A DNA stretch of 64,000 nt from Vibrio thalassae (GTDB taxonomy: Bacteria > Pseudomonadota > Gammaproteobacteria > Enterobacterales > Vibrionaceae): NCBI RefSeq assembly GCF_900089835.1, contig NZ_OANU01000009.1, positions 85,401-149,400 on the forward strand, read 5' to 3'. The translations under genes were made by a program, and so were the position numbers. The first letter of the stretch is position 1. Every line of letters starts with the position of its first letter. The notes beneath the pieces were generated by a model. The model was not told where the DNA came from. It saw nothing but the letters and a program-made list of their open reading frames with translations, and searched no databases. Shown here piece after piece: positions 28,542 to 39,190 of this stretch.

Positions 28542-28925
28542 TTATACAATGATGAGAACAACTAGCGAGATAGCGGCAACCGCAGCCCACTGAGCAAGAA
28601 CGATGGTTTTCTTTTCAACGACCTTTCCTTTCAGCTTGATTGGCATAACTTGCGGCATCATGCTAAAGAAAGTTTGAGCGTGGAATAGACTGCCTGCTAG
28701 GGCCACGATATTAATCGCGATGACGATAGGGTTGGCCATAAACTCCAGCCAACCTTGCCACGCTTCAGGGCCTTTCACTAATGCACCCAAACCAAAAGTC
28801 AGGAAGATCGTGAATAGAATAAGAGGCAGTACCGTCGCTTCACGCAACATGTAGAAGCGATAGAATGGATGGTTTTTCCACCACGTGCGTTTGATTTCAC
28901 GAACATAAGGTTTTCTGTTACTCAT
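28542..28925 (-). CDS. frdC: Fumarate reductase membrane anchor subunit C
   Basis: A 127-residue anchor with three membrane segments. The opening RKPYVREIKRTWWKNHPFYRFYMLREATVLPL is characteristic, and HAQTFFSMMPQVMP lies in the quinone-site region. It starts 1 bp after the frdB stop. Confidence 0.97.
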   Translation of the reverse strand: MSNRKPYVREIKRTWWKNHPFYRFYMLREATVLPLILFTIFLTFGLGALVKGPEAWQGWLEFMANPIVIAINIVALAGSLFHAQTFFSMMPQVMPIKLKGKVVEKKTIVLAQWAAVAAISLVVLIIV

Positions 28926-28926
28926 T

Positions 28927-29667
28927 CTACGCCTCCTGTGGTTTTAGCATTGCGATGACGAAGTCTTTAGAAGACTCCACTTTACCTTGGTTAACCGCTG
29001 CTGCTGGATCAACGTTCTTCGGACAGACTTCAGAGCAGTAACCGACGAAGGTACAGCCCCAAGCCCCGTTTGCACCGTTGATCATCTTCATACGCTCTGC
29101 GGCACCATTGTCACGGCTATCAAGGTTATAGCGATGCGCAAGTGTCAGAGCTGCTGGACCGATAAACTCTGGGTTTAGACCAAACTGAGGGCAGGCCGCG
29201 TAGCAGAGGCCGCAGTTAATGCAGCCAGCAAACTGCTTATACTTCGCCATTTGCTCAGGTGTTTGGATATTGGTGCCATCCTCAGGCTTGCGATCATTAC
29301 CGATAATATAAGGCTTGATGGCTTCAAGGCGTTCGATAAACGGCGTCATATCGACAATCAGGTCTTTCTCGATAGGGAAGTTAGCCAAAGGCTCGATCTT
29401 CAGACCATTTTGGTGGTCACGAAGGAAGCTCTTACAAGCCAACTTAGGTACACCGTTGACCATGATGCCGCACGAACCACAAATCGCCATACGGCAAGAC
29501 CAGCGGTAAGACAGATCTTTATCGAGGTGGTCTTTGATGTAACCAATCGCATCAAGTACAGACATGGTCTCATCAAACGGAACTTCAAATGTTTGGAAGT
29601 AAGGTTCTGAGTCCTTCTCTGGGTCATAACGCAGGATCTCAACTTTCTGAATACGATTAGCTGACAT
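28927..29667 (-). CDS. frdB: Fumarate reductase iron-sulfur subunit
   Basis: The 246-residue electron-transfer subunit has a [2Fe-2S] ferredoxin domain ([10 protein letters not shown] with a later LAC) and a C-terminal domain with two further clusters ([27 protein letters not shown]). It carries electrons from the FrdCD quinol site to the FrdA flavin. Its ATG shares one base with the frdA stop (TAATG), so the two are translationally coupled. Confidence 0.98.
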   Translation of the reverse strand: MSANRIQKVEILRYDPEKDSEPYFQTFEVPFDETMSVLDAIGYIKDHLDKDLSYRWSCRMAICGSCGIMVNGVPKLACKSFLRDHQNGLKIEPLANFPIEKDLIVDMTPFIERLEAIKPYIIGNDRKPEDGTNIQTPEQMAKYKQFAGCINCGLCYAACPQFGLNPEFIGPAALTLAHRYNLDSRDNGAAERMKMINGANGAWGCTFVGYCSEVCPKNVDPAAAVNQGKVESSKDFVIAMLKPQEA

Positions 29668-31484
29668 TATGCTTGCTCCTCCGCACTGTTCTCTTGAGAT
29701 GCTTTCGCTTCTGCCGCGGCAGCTTTTTCTGCTGCTTCACCGTACAAGCGTGCTTTAGGTTGCGATTTCGTTATCTTCACATCGCTGTAATCGATGCTTG
29801 GTGCGCTGTCTTCTTGGAAGAAGGCCAAAGAGTGTTTCAGGAAGTTCACGTCATCACGTTCAGTACAACCATCGTCTAAACGTTGGTGTGCGCCACGTGA
29901 TTCTTTACGTAGGATAGCGGAGTGAACCATAGCTTCTGCAACTTCGAGGCCATAGCCCACTTCAATGGCATAAAGGAGATCCGTGTTGAACACTTTACCT
30001 TTATCTTTGATGCTGATTTTCTTATAGCGCTGTTTGAGCTCGGCGATCTTTTCAAGCGTAGCTTGCATCAGATCTTCTTGACGATAGATACCGCAGCCCG
30101 CTTCCATGGTGTGACCCATTTCGGTACGGATTTCAGCCCAGTTTTCATCGCCTTCTTGGTTCATGAGTGCTGCAATGCGAGCTTCAACCGCTTCAACTTG
30201 TTGCGCGATAGCCGCGTCATCCCAGCCTTTAAAAGCTTTCGCACGTTCAACAGCTTGTTCACCAGCCACGCGACCAAAGACTACGAATTCAGCGAGAGAG
30301 TTAGACCCTAAGCGGTTGGCGCCGTGTAGGCCAACAGATGCACACTCGCCGACAGCAAATAGACCTTGAATGCGTGTTTCACACTGCCCATTGGTTTCGA
30401 TACCACCCATAGTGTAGTGAACAGTTGGACGAATTGGGATTGGCTCTTTCGCTGGGTCAACGTTCACGTAGGCTTTAGCAAGCTCACAGATAAATGGTAA
30501 ACGCTCTTGCAAGTACTCTTCACCAAGATGGCGGAGGTCTAGATGCACAACGTCACCAAGTGGGTGTTTGATGGTGTTGCCTTTCTGTTGTTCGTGCCAG
30601 AAAGCTTGGGAAACTTTGTCACGAGGACCCAGTTCCATATATTTGTTTTTCGGTTGGCCAACTGGTGTTTCTGGACCCATGCCGTAGTCTTGCAGATAGC
30701 GGTAGCCATTCTTGTTGACGATGATCCCACCTTCACCACGACAACCTTCTGTCATCAGGATGCCAGTACCTGGAAGGCCGGTTGGGTGATACTGAACAAA
30801 CTCCATATCACGTAGCGGTACACCATGACGATAAGCCATCGCCATACCGTCGCCTGTTACGATACCACCGTTGGTATTACAGTGATAAACGCGGCCCGCA
30901 CCACCTGTTGCTAGTACAACAGATTTGGCTTTAATCGTAACCAGTTCACCTTCAGACATATGAATAGCAATAAGACCTTGAACCTCGCCCTCAACGACAA
31001 GTAGGTCAACCACAAAGTATTCGTCAAATCGTTTGATTTGCTCATACTTCATCGAAGTCTGGAACAGAGTGTGTAGCATATGGAAGCCGGTTTTATCAGC
31101 GGCAAACCATGTACGTTCAACCTTCATACCACCGAAACGACGAACGTTAACCTCGCCATTTTCCTTACGGCTCCATGGGCAGCCCCATTGCTCCATTTGG
31201 ATCATTTCACGTGTGGCATTTTCTACGAAATATTCAACAACATCCTGTTCACAAAGCCAGTCGCCACCACCAACGGTATCGTTGAAGTGGTTATCTAAGC
31301 TATCTTCATCCTTGATTACAGCTGCAGAACCACCTTCTGCTGCCACGGTATGTGAACGCATCGGGTAGACTTTAGAAATCAGAGCCACTTCCATTTCTGG
31401 GTTTGCTTCTGCTGCTGCAATGGCAGTACGAAGACCGGCGCCGCCTGCGCCGATGACTGCGATATCTGTGGTAATTGTTTTCAC
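29667..31484 (-). CDS. frdA: Fumarate reductase flavoprotein subunit
   Basis: Catalytic subunit reducing fumarate to succinate in anaerobic respiration. The 605-residue protein has the FAD-binding [15 protein letters not shown], His45 in SHTVAAEGG for covalent FAD, and the active-site [10 protein letters not shown] and [10 protein letters not shown] segments. The start is GTG, behind GGAGG. The order frdA-B-C-D and the divergent epmA match E. coli. A CRP/FNR-like palindrome lies about 170 bp upstream. The Ala/Glu-rich tail is non-catalytic. Confidence 0.98.
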   Translation of the reverse strand: MKTITTDIAVIGAGGAGLRTAIAAAEANPEMEVALISKVYPMRSHTVAAEGGSAAVIKDEDSLDNHFNDTVGGGDWLCEQDVVEYFVENATREMIQMEQWGCPWSRKENGEVNVRRFGGMKVERTWFAADKTGFHMLHTLFQTSMKYEQIKRFDEYFVVDLLVVEGEVQGLIAIHMSEGELVTIKAKSVVLATGGAGRVYHCNTNGGIVTGDGMAMAYRHGVPLRDMEFVQYHPTGLPGTGILMTEGCRGEGGIIVNKNGYRYLQDYGMGPETPVGQPKNKYMELGPRDKVSQAFWHEQQKGNTIKHPLGDVVHLDLRHLGEEYLQERLPFICELAKAYVNVDPAKEPIPIRPTVHYTMGGIETNGQCETRIQGLFAVGECASVGLHGANRLGSNSLAEFVVFGRVAGEQAVERAKAFKGWDDAAIAQQVEAVEARIAALMNQEGDENWAEIRTEMGHTMEAGCGIYRQEDLMQATLEKIAELKQRYKKISIKDKGKVFNTDLLYAIEVGYGLEVAEAMVHSAILRKESRGAHQRLDDGCTERDDVNFLKHSLAFFQEDSAPSIDYSDVKITKSQPKARLYGEAAEKAAAAEAKASQENSAEEQA

Positions 31485-31653
31485 AGTTATCCTCCAGTGT
31501 GTGAGTGCGAGTGAGCTCGCGAGTTATAATTAAATGCTTTAGTAAGCTTTTATAGAGTAAGGTTTTATATTAGATAAGCTGTATGGCAAAAAAATTGACT
31601 GAGTTAGGTTTTTGCTCCGGAAATGCAAAGTGAAGCATAGTATTTATATGATG

Positions 31654-31669
31654 TGTGATTAAAATCACG
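31654..31669. promoter_or_regulatory. CRP/FNR-type palindrome between frdA and epmA
   Basis: TGTGA-N6-TCACG (CRP consensus TGTGA-N6-TCACA, 9 of 10). The same bases read GTGAT-N4-ATCAC, one base per half-site from the FNR consensus TTGAT-N4-ATCAA. Fumarate reductase is FNR-activated in relatives. Which protein binds cannot be decided from sequence. Confidence 0.65.
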
Positions 31670-31721
31670 CGTTATTGAGTAGAAATCGTCACAGTCGTAT
31701 AATTATCAATAAACAGAGCTA

Positions 31722-32708
31722 ATGAGTTTAATTATGATTTGCAATGAGTGGCAGCCCACAGCTTCAGTGGCTTTACTAAAAAAAAGGGCACAAATAATCC
31801 ATTCAATACGAGACTTCTTCCTATCAAGGAATGTAATGGAAGTGGATACGCCTGCTATGAGCCATGCGACCGTCACAGACATCCATTTACATACGTTCCA
31901 GACCCACTTTGTAGGCCCGGGTTATGCGGATGGTCGTAAGCTGTATTTTATGACTAGCCCTGAGTTTCATATGAAGCGTTTGCTGGCAGCGGGAAGCGGC
32001 TCTATTTATCAAATTAATAAAGCCTTCCGCAATGAGGAAAGCGGCCGCTACCATAACCCTGAGTTCACCATACTTGAGTGGTATCGCGAAGGCTTTGACC
32101 ATCATCAGCTAATGGATGAAATGGATGAGCTATTAATGATGGTGTTGGCGTGCAACCGTGCTGAGCGCCTGACATATCAACAAGCGTTTATGACTCATTT
32201 AGGCGTTTGTCCACTAGAAGCGAGCATGTCAGAGTTGAGACAGGTGGCTGGAGGTCTAGGGCTGAGTGATATTGCCGATACGGAGCAAGATCGAGATACG
32301 CTGTTGCAACTGCTCTTTAGCATGGGAGTTGAAACCAAAATAGGCCAAGAAACACCTGCGTTTGTGTATGATTTTCCATCGTCACAAGCTGCGCTGGCTA
32401 AGGTCAATCCTAAAGATGAGCGTGTTGCAGACCGATTTGAAGTCTATTTTAAGGGGATAGAACTGGCGAACGGTTTTCATGAGCTAGACAACCCTAATGA
32501 ACAGTTAGCTCGCTTTGAAGAGGACAATCGCAAGCGTCAGCAAATGGGCCTCCCTCAACAGCCGATTGACTATCATTTGATAGAAGCGCTCAAATCAGGT
32601 CTACCAGCGTGTGCTGGTGTCGCTTTGGGCATTGACCGCCTCATTATGTTGGCGCTTGGTGCCGCTCATATCGATGAAGTGGTGGCTTTTCCTTTTCCGC
32701 GTGCTTAA
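31722..32708 (+). CDS. epmA: EF-P--lysine ligase EpmA (GenX/PoxA)
   Basis: A class II lysyl-tRNA synthetase paralogue without the anticodon domain; it attaches (R)-beta-lysine to Lys34 of EF-P. The 328 residues include motif 2 ([20 protein letters not shown]) and motif 3 ([15 protein letters not shown]). [14 protein letters not shown] lies in the active site. A second start, MICNEW, lies four codons on. Divergent from frdA as in E. coli, and its stop overlaps the convergent EamA gene by 4 bp. Confidence 0.96.
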   Translation: MSLIMICNEWQPTASVALLKKRAQIIHSIRDFFLSRNVMEVDTPAMSHATVTDIHLHTFQTHFVGPGYADGRKLYFMTSPEFHMKRLLAAGSGSIYQINKAFRNEESGRYHNPEFTILEWYREGFDHHQLMDEMDELLMMVLACNRAERLTYQQAFMTHLGVCPLEASMSELRQVAGGLGLSDIADTEQDRDTLLQLLFSMGVETKIGQETPAFVYDFPSSQAALAKVNPKDERVADRFEVYFKGIELANGFHELDNPNEQLARFEEDNRKRQQMGLPQQPIDYHLIEALKSGLPACAGVALGIDRLIMLALGAAHIDEVVAFPFPRA

Positions 32709-33601
32709 CTGACCAAAATACCGGTGCCCGCGACAGCCAATAGGGCACCTAGCCAAGCATATTTATTAGGACGCTGCTTGGTGTATATCCAAAGCAGTGG
32801 CAAGACCATAATTGGAGTGGTTGACGAGAGCAGTGCGACCATTCCTACATTTCCAGTTTGCAAAGCAAAGAGAATCAGCGTCATTCCTACCGCCATCGCT
32901 AAGAACCCATTAAGAGCAGTAATCCCGAATATGGGCCAAGTAATAGGATGAATGCTCTTCGCGTGTCGAGTACCAGTGAATAGAAACAAGCAATGGGCAA
33001 TAAATGCGGTGATCATACGTATCCCAGACGCTGCCACTGGATCCACCGCAGTTTGCATGACGGGTTTAGCGATAATCCCCCCAAGAGCCTGACACAAGGC
33101 TGCCGTGATTCCGAGTCCCACACCAAAGCACACATTGCCTTTAATGGTTTCTAGTTCGCTAGCTTTGTGGTTGCTGTTTCCATGTCGTCCAAAGAAGATC
33201 GCAGTAGCAACCCCTGAGAAGACCAACGCTGAACCGAGCAGCTCTAGTGGAGTCATGGTTTCTGAAAATAGGAAATAACCTAACAGTGCTGAAAACACGG
33301 CATGGCAGGAGAATAATAGTCCTGCTTGTCTTGGCCCCATTCGGTTTAGGCAGGCAAAAAGCGCAGTATCACCAATAAAAATACCGATAAGTCCAGATAG
33401 CATCATTGGTGTGATATGGCTACTTTCAACGGTCGACCAACCGCCAGTAACCATGGCCATTGTCGAGAGGATCAAGGCGGTACAGCCCATACGCCATCGA
33501 CTGTAGGAAAACGATCCTAAATGCTTGGCTGGGGTGACGGAAATAATGCTCGATACCGCCCATAAAAAAGCGGCGATCAGCGCCAGCCATTCAAATCCCA
33601 T
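32705..33601 (-). CDS. EamA/DMT family transporter
   Basis: From the ATG at 33601 ([19 protein letters not shown], behind GGGAT) it has 298 residues with ten membrane segments in two EamA halves (about 5-135 and 155-295). Longer upstream frames lack the hydrophobic start. Drug/metabolite transporter superfamily; the substrate is unknown. It lies downstream of the broken DASS transporter gene on the same strand. Confidence 0.86.
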   Translation of the reverse strand: MGFEWLALIAAFLWAVSSIISVTPAKHLGSFSYSRWRMGCTALILSTMAMVTGGWSTVESSHITPMMLSGLIGIFIGDTALFACLNRMGPRQAGLLFSCHAVFSALLGYFLFSETMTPLELLGSALVFSGVATAIFFGRHGNSNHKASELETIKGNVCFGVGLGITAALCQALGGIIAKPVMQTAVDPVAASGIRMITAFIAHCLFLFTGTRHAKSIHPITWPIFGITALNGFLAMAVGMTLILFALQTGNVGMVALLSSTTPIMVLPLLWIYTKQRPNKYAWLGALLAVAGTGILVS

Positions 33602-33681
33602 TGCTATCCCTAATGTCTCAATCCTTGTGAACTGATTAGTTTTTACTATGCTGCACTGGAAACTGCAATGAAATCCTCTCG

Positions 33682-33713
33682 GAAATCCTTTCACCGACTG
33701 GCGAAAGGATTTC
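33682..33713 (-). repeat. Inverted repeat after the DASS transporter pseudogene
   Basis: An 11-bp perfect stem (GAAATCCTTTC with GAAAGGATTTC) around a 10-base loop. A near copy of the left arm (GAAATCCTCTC) lies just before it at 33670-33680. It may act as a terminator on the minus strand, although the T-run is poor. Confidence 0.6.
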
Positions 33714-33724
33714 AATCATGACGG

Positions 33725-35155
33725 TTACGCGAGGATTAAAGTCGCAGCGTAAACAATGAGGAGGCCGACAACACCGATGATAAGGCCTGTTTTAGCCATG
33801 TCTTTACTTTCAATGAGTCCTGTCGAGTAGGCCAAAGAGTTCGGTGGAGTGGATACAGGCAGAATCATACCCAGTGACGCCGAGAACGCGACCACGACGA
33901 GCAAGCCTTGTAAACCGCCAATGCTTACTAGACTTTCCATAGAAGCGCCAATCGCTGCAGCAATAGGCATCAATAGGTTTGCTGTAGCAGTGTTAGACAT
34001 AAAGTTGGCCATGATTCAACACACCATAGAGAGAGCAATGACAACGGCAAATGGAGAGAGAGACTCATAATCAATGGCGTGAGCCAATGCCGAAGCCAGC
34101 CCAGTTTTATCCAATCCAATGCCGATAGCGATACCCCCTGCAACTAACCAAAGTACGTCCCAGTTGATTAGTTTCAGTTCGTCTTTACCTATGATGCCCG
34201 TGAGTGTAAATACCGCGAGAGGGATAATAGAGACGACATAACTGTTCATACCATGCAGCTTGGTTGTCATCCAAAGCAGAATGGTAATAGCGAACGTTAT
34301 GTAAACGACAACTGCGCGCCAACTTTTTTGAAATGCGCCGTCAAGCTTGAGCACCATTCTATCCTCGGAAGAAGGAAACAGCTTTTGCAGTAGGAACCAA
34401 GCTAATGTGAGCTGAACAATCACGAAAGGTAATCCCATCATCATCCATTGTAAAAAATCAATGCTGTTTTCACCGGTAAGATATTGCAACGCGATGGCGT
34501 TGGGCGGTGTACCTATTGGAGTGGCGATGCCCCCAGTGTTTGCCGCAATCGGTATGCAGAGCACTAGAGCTTTGATACCAAGGTCGTATTTCGGTGCAGA
34601 GGCGACGATAGGCCCTAGTAGCGCTAACATCATAACGGTTGTCGCCGTATTGGACATAAACATCGAAAACACGGCAGTGATCAACATAAGTCCTAACATA
34701 ATAAATTTAGGTTGTTGGCCAAAAGGTTTGAGTAACACCCGTGCGAGATTGTTATCCAGCTCGTATTTAGACGCAGCGATAGCCAGAGCAAAACCACCCA
34801 TAAACAGAATGATGATAGGTGAAGAGAAGGCACCGAAAATGTCGGTGTAAGACATAAGTTCACCAAGGTCGTGACCAGCTGGTGGAGTTCGGAACAAATG
34901 AAGCCCTTTGTCAGAGATCATGATGAGTTCAAGGGCAATGATCAGAATTGAAGTAGCGAAGACGGGAACTGGTTCGAGCACCCATAATAAAGCAGCCAGT
35001 AGAAATATCGCGAGAAGTCGATGTTGAATCAATGTGAGGTCATCAATTGGAATCCAATCTATTGGCATCATTAGGACGCCTAATGGCACTAAAAAGCAGA
35101 TAAACAGTCTAATTAGTGTCCCAGTATGTATCTTCGGCATAGGGGCGGTCACCAT
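33725..35155 (-). pseudogene. DASS (SLC13) dicarboxylate/sodium symporter, interrupted by in-frame TGA
   Basis: Two frames in register together encode a full-length divalent anion:Na+ symporter of about 476 codons. The first part (35155-34016, 379 residues) includes SNTATTVMM and the substrate motif GTPPNAIAL. The second (34012-33725, 95 residues) has the repeat-related SNTATANLLMP and STPPNSLAY. They are separated by one TGA at 34016-34018, where the reading is SMVC-stop-IMANF. Trp (TGG) would be natural there. Both halves are otherwise well conserved, so the lesion is recent or an assembly error. As read, the product would lack its last membrane segments and half of the substrate site. Confidence 0.82.
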
Positions 35156-35331
35156 GGTGAATATTTAAACTGCACCTAGGTTTAAAGATATTCGAATTCC
35201 GGTCTTAGACTGGCATTAAAGTTCTGAAAAATCGAGGGAAGATTCGAAGGGTGTTTTGCTTTGCGTCAAAATCCGCAGTGCTATTTGAACAACAAACTGA
35301 ATATTGTGGTCTCAATATATCATTCAAAGAG

Positions 35332-35353
35332 AAACGGTGCCGAAGCACCGTTT
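35332..35353 (-). terminator. Hairpin after psd, possible weak terminator
   Basis: A 9-bp perfect stem (AAACGGTGC with GCACCGTTT) around a 4-base loop, 12 bp past the psd stop. On the minus strand the tail is only moderately T-rich. The rest of 35156-35365 shows nothing I can name. Confidence 0.6.
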
Positions 35354-35365
35354 GTTTATGAATAA

Positions 35366-36256
35366 CTACTCGCTGACGTCTGATGTCGTTGCTGTTTGAG
35401 TCAATTGCTGAGCGTAAGGCGTTCCCATCACAGTTGGAGCATTGTTTTTCATTGAATCATCAAAGCGAATGCTGTCTTTGGCGAATAAGTTGATGACGGT
35501 TGAGCCTAATTTGAAACGACCCATCTCATCGCCTTTCTTCAGAATGACCGACTTATCACCAGTTGCTGGGTAATCCCAAGTGTAAACGGTATTACCGCGA
35601 GGAGGAGTTACAGTGCCAGCCCAGATTAGCTCAATACTACCCACAATGGTTGCTCCGACCAGAACTTGCGCCATTGGGCCAAACTCAGTATCGAAAATAC
35701 ACACAACGCGCTCATTACGAGCGAATAGATTTGGTACATTCTCAGCCGTCAATGGGTTCACTGAGAACAGATCACCAGGAACATAAATCATCTGACGCAA
35801 AGTGCCATCACATGGCATATGCACTCGGTGATAGTCTCTCGGTGACAGGTAGAGTGTTGCAAACTCGCCGTCAGCAAATTCAGCCGCTAAATCAGCACTA
35901 CCACCCAGCAGTTCTTGTGCGGTGTAGTCGTGATTCTTTGCTTGGATAAGCTTGCCATCGGTGATCGGCCCAAATTGGCTTACACATGCGTCAGCAGGGT
36001 GGGAAATCACCGTTTCGCCTTCCGCAATTGGACGCATACCAGGTTTCAACTCACGCACAAAGAACTCATTGAAGGTTTTGAAGTGAGCAGGATCTGAGTG
36101 CAGAGCCTCGTCCATATTGACGTTATATTGCTTGATAAACCAACGAATGATCGCTGTTGTTAGACCGCCAGCCTTGGCTGATGCTAGTTTACCTACCAAA
36201 CGGGTCAAACCGTGTTGAGGTATCCAATATTGCAGTCCAACTTTAATCTTATCCAT
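35366..36256 (-). CDS. psd: Phosphatidylserine decarboxylase proenzyme
   Basis: Inner-membrane enzyme making phosphatidylethanolamine. The 296-residue precursor carries the self-cleavage motif LGST (in [13 protein letters not shown]), where the Ser becomes the pyruvoyl group of the alpha chain. [11 protein letters not shown] is the conserved His segment of the beta chain. It follows rsgA on the same strand, as in E. coli (rsgA-psd). Confidence 0.97.
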   Translation of the reverse strand: MDKIKVGLQYWIPQHGLTRLVGKLASAKAGGLTTAIIRWFIKQYNVNMDEALHSDPAHFKTFNEFFVRELKPGMRPIAEGETVISHPADACVSQFGPITDGKLIQAKNHDYTAQELLGGSADLAAEFADGEFATLYLSPRDYHRVHMPCDGTLRQMIYVPGDLFSVNPLTAENVPNLFARNERVVCIFDTEFGPMAQVLVGATIVGSIELIWAGTVTPPRGNTVYTWDYPATGDKSVILKKGDEMGRFKLGSTVINLFAKDSIRFDDSMKNNAPTVMGTPYAQQLTQTATTSDVSE

Positions 36257-36387
36257 TGTTCACTATTCCAACATTAATTGAGTGTTATTAATTCAGGGCG
36301 CGAGATACTAATGTAATTCGCCCCAAATGTCAGCAATTTGTGAATGGCACACGGTCAGAGTGTTAATCTCACCGTGTTCCTTGATGA

Positions 36388-37443
36388 TCACAAGTCAGCT
36401 TTCTTGCTTCTAGAGTATTGTCGGTTGGCTTTACCTTCGCCCATGCTCTCGATAATTCGATGATAATTATCAAAACGTACTTGATCGATTTTACCGTCTT
36501 CAACGGCTTCACGGAGAAGGCAACCAGGGTCGTCTAAGTGTTTACAGTCTCGGAATTTACAACCACCGAGATAGGGTTTGAACTCAACAAAAGCTTCAGT
36601 GACTTCATTTGGCTCTAGGTGCCACAAACCAAACTCGCGTACGCCTGGAGAATCGATAAGGTCACCACCGGTTGGAAAGTGATATAATCTTGCCGCAGTA
36701 GTAGTATGTTGACCCAAGCCGGAGTTGCTGGAAATTTCGCCTTCTTCGACATCAAGCTCGGGCATGAGTGCATTCACTAAACTTGATTTGCCCACACCAG
36801 ATTGGCCGACAAAAATATTAATCTTGTCTTTGAGGTGAGCTTCGAGCTCTTCTATGCCTTCGCCGCTTTCTTTGCTCACGAGCAGGACTTTATAGCCAAT
36901 ATATTTATAGACCTCTAAAAGCTGATAAAACGTGTCGCGCTCTTGTTCAGGCAGTAAATCTATTTTATTGAGTACGACAAGAGGCGCAATCTCAAGCGTT
37001 TCAGAAGCGATCAGGTAACGGTCGATAATGTTCAACGATAGCTCTGGCACAACGGCAGAAACAATGACCATTTGATCAACGTTTGCGGCTACGGGCTTGA
37101 GGCCATCATAGTAATCAGGACGGGTTAACATTGAGGTTCGCGGTTCTACGGCTTCCACTACGCCAGAAATACCGTGCATAGATTCGAGTCCGACTCGCCA
37201 TTTCACTCGATCTCCAGAGACCAAAGACTCAATACCACGTCTTAAATTACAGCGGTGTATTTCTTTGGTTTCAAGATCTTCAATGTCGGCATGTTGTCCG
37301 AAACGAGTGATGACAAGCCCTTGCTTGACCGCGCCAAGCATAGTCTCATCCCACTGGACAGATTCTTCTTTTGCCAGCTTTTTTTTCTGGTTGTTGCGCA
37401 CACGACGCACCTGACCTTTGGTTAGTTTTTTCTTTTTCGCCAC
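36388..37443 (-). CDS. rsgA: Ribosome small-subunit-dependent GTPase RsgA
   Basis: Late 30S assembly GTPase. The 351-residue protein has a basic N-terminus ([21 protein letters not shown]), an OB domain, then a circularly permuted GTPase with G4 (NKID) before G1 ([10 protein letters not shown]) and G3 (DSPGVREFG). A C-terminal zinc knuckle follows ([14 protein letters not shown]). Divergent from orn with 99 bp between, the conserved layout. Confidence 0.97.
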   Translation of the reverse strand: MAKKKKLTKGQVRRVRNNQKKKLAKEESVQWDETMLGAVKQGLVITRFGQHADIEDLETKEIHRCNLRRGIESLVSGDRVKWRVGLESMHGISGVVEAVEPRTSMLTRPDYYDGLKPVAANVDQMVIVSAVVPELSLNIIDRYLIASETLEIAPLVVLNKIDLLPEQERDTFYQLLEVYKYIGYKVLLVSKESGEGIEELEAHLKDKINIFVGQSGVGKSSLVNALMPELDVEEGEISSNSGLGQHTTTAARLYHFPTGGDLIDSPGVREFGLWHLEPNEVTEAFVEFKPYLGGCKFRDCKHLDDPGCLLREAVEDGKIDQVRFDNYHRIIESMGEGKANRQYSRSKKADL

Positions 37444-37542
37444 GATATTTCAATGATGCGATGTGCATCAAACCATTTGGGTTACTGAATTTAATTTGGG
37501 TATAGTACCTCTTTTAGCAGAAAACAAATAGACGAGGGCATT

Positions 37543-38088
37543 ATGTCTTTCAGCGATGACAACTTGATCTGGGTTGATTTAGAAATGACAGGACTGGATC
37601 CTGAACAACATAAAATTATCGAAATTGCCAGTATCGTGACCGACAGCGAGTTAAATATTCTTGCGGAAGGGCCTGTTATAGCGATTCACCAACCGGATGA
37701 AGAGTTGGCTAAAATGGATGATTGGTGCACCAACACTCATACTGCAAGTGGGCTGGTGGCTCGTGTTAAAGACAGTGAGTATGATGAAGAAAAAGCCATC
37801 AAAGAAACCATCGCATTCTTAGAGCAATGGGTACCGAAAGGAAAATCGCCGATTTGTGGTAACAGTATTGGTCAAGACCGACGTTTTCTTTACAAACATA
37901 TGCCAGAACTCGAAGAGTATTTCCATTACCGATACGTGGATGTCAGTACGCTAAAAGAATTGACTCGTCGCTGGAAACCGGAAATCCTTGATGGCTTTTC
38001 TAAGCAGGGAACGCATTTAGCATTGGATGATATTCGAGAGTCTATCGCCGAACTCAAATATTATCGTGAGACTATTTTTACTATCTGA
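37543..38088 (+). CDS. orn: Oligoribonuclease
   Basis: 3'-5' exoribonuclease that degrades 2-5-mers, including pGpG from c-di-GMP. The 181-residue DEDDh enzyme shows Asp and Glu in VDLEMTGLD, Asp in [10 protein letters not shown], and His/Asp in [11 protein letters not shown]. The tRNA array lies immediately downstream. Confidence 0.98.
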   Translation: MSFSDDNLIWVDLEMTGLDPEQHKIIEIASIVTDSELNILAEGPVIAIHQPDEELAKMDDWCTNTHTASGLVARVKDSEYDEEKAIKETIAFLEQWVPKGKSPICGNSIGQDRRFLYKHMPELEEYFHYRYVDVSTLKELTRRWKPEILDGFSKQGTHLALDDIRESIAELKYYRETIFTI

Positions 38089-38204
38089 TCTTCGAATATT
38101 TGTTAAAAAGAGAAGTTTAGGGCTGTAGTTGGCGGAAAAATAACGCATTTTTGTGTGCTTTTTCATCAAACGAAAAAAAAGTTGGTTTTTTTGCTGATAA
38201 GGAC

Positions 38205-38232
38205 TTGCATCACAAAAAAATGCTCTTATAAT
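38205..38232 (+). promoter_or_regulatory. Promoter of the Gly/fMet tRNA operon
   Basis: TTGCAT-16-TATAAT, preceded by A- and T-tracts like an UP element and followed by a GC-rich start region (CGCAGCC), typical of stringently controlled stable-RNA promoters. The first tRNA begins 32 bp downstream. Confidence 0.8.
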
Positions 38233-38263
38233 TCGCAGCCCTGAACGATGAAAGACGTTCAAT

Positions 38264-38339
38264 GCGACACTAGCTCAGTTGGTAGAGCGCAACCTTGCCA
38301 AGGTTGAGGTCACGAGTTCGAACCTCGTGTGTCGCTCCA
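38264..38339 (+). tRNA. tRNA-Gly(GCC)
   Basis: 76 nt including the encoded CCA; acceptor stem GCGACAC/GTGTCGC, anticodon loop CTTGCCAAG, T-loop TTCGAAC. First of four nearly identical copies. Confidence 0.97.
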
Positions 38340-38380
38340 ACACATAGTTTTCATCGTACTTAACGGTGACACAATACGGA

Positions 38381-38457
<77 letters not shown>

Positions 38458-38487
38458 AATTTAGTCAATAGCAGTTGCTGTTGATAT

Positions 38488-38563
38488 GCGACACTAGCTC
38501 AGTTGGTAGAGCGCAACCTTGCCAAGGTTGAGGTCACGAGTTCGAACCTCGTGTGTCGCTCCA
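38488..38563 (+). tRNA. tRNA-Gly(GCC)
   Basis: 76 nt, same sequence as the first copy over its length. It is preceded by a spacer that recurs before the third copy. Confidence 0.97.
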
Positions 38564-38604
38564 AATTAATAAGCCTTCATCATGCTTTGAATGATGATTA
38601 CGGA

Positions 38605-38681
<77 letters not shown>

Positions 38682-38712
38682 ATACATTACGATAGTTTGG
38701 GTGGTTTCTTTA

Positions 38713-38772
38713 TCATAACCCTCAGGTCGTCGACGGATGCGCCGCCCGGTACAAACCCGGCCCCCGCAACCA
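38713..38772 (+). pseudogene. Decayed fMet tRNA (3' half only)
   Basis: Sequence from TCATAACCC through AGGTCGTCG to the acceptor end CCCCGCAACCA matches the 3' half of the fMet genes. It carries extra bases before the T-arm, and the T-loop is altered to TACAAAC. The 5' half (acceptor strand and D-arm) is absent, so it cannot fold as a tRNA. The downstream spacer matches that after the first fMet gene with 2 differences in about 29 bases, so it arose by duplication of an fMet-spacer-Gly unit. Confidence 0.82.
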
Positions 38773-38802
38773 AATTTAATCAATAGCACTTGCTGTTGAT
38801 AT

Positions 38803-38878
38803 GCGACACTAGCTCAGTTGGTAGAGCGCAACCTTGCCAAGGTTGAGGTCACGAGTTCGAACCTCGTGTGTCGCTCCA
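38803..38878 (+). tRNA. tRNA-Gly(GCC)
   Basis: 76 nt with CCA, third copy of the array; it directly follows the decayed fMet copy. Confidence 0.97.
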
Positions 38879-38933
38879 ATTTCCTTGAGTGAAAGAAATA
38901 CACCGTTATTTAGTAGTAAATAACGTTAGCAAT

Positions 38934-39009
38934 GCGACACTAGCTCAGTTGGTAGAGCGCAACCTTGCCAAGGTTGAGGTCACGAGTTCGAACCTCGTGT
39001 GTCGCTCCA
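38934..39009 (+). tRNA. tRNA-Gly(GCC)
   Basis: 76 nt with CCA, fourth copy, last gene of the array. No strong terminator with a T-run is obvious just after it. Confidence 0.97.
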
Positions 39010-39190
39010 ATTTCTTCCACATAATGGACACCAAAAGCGGTCATCTCGATAAGAGATAGCAAAGTTGAGAAACTTGGTCCCTTCACCGCACGCTCTTTCC
39101 TAATGCTGAGAAGCATTACTCCCAAAATTAAGTCATTCAGTCACTACCTTACGATGATGTAATGTAATGCACTGACCTGTGTATTCTTAT

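Noticed and set aside
34016..34018. TGA in the DASS transporter as a selenocysteine codon
   Set aside because: No SECIS-like hairpin is evident directly downstream, the neighbouring residues fit a Trp, and no selenoprotein is known to me in this family. Nonsense mutation or sequence error is simpler.
39010..39180. Short frames just after the tRNA array as a yjeV-like gene
   Set aside because: No frame has a convincing start and the minus-strand frame runs into the tRNA gene; nothing recognisable.
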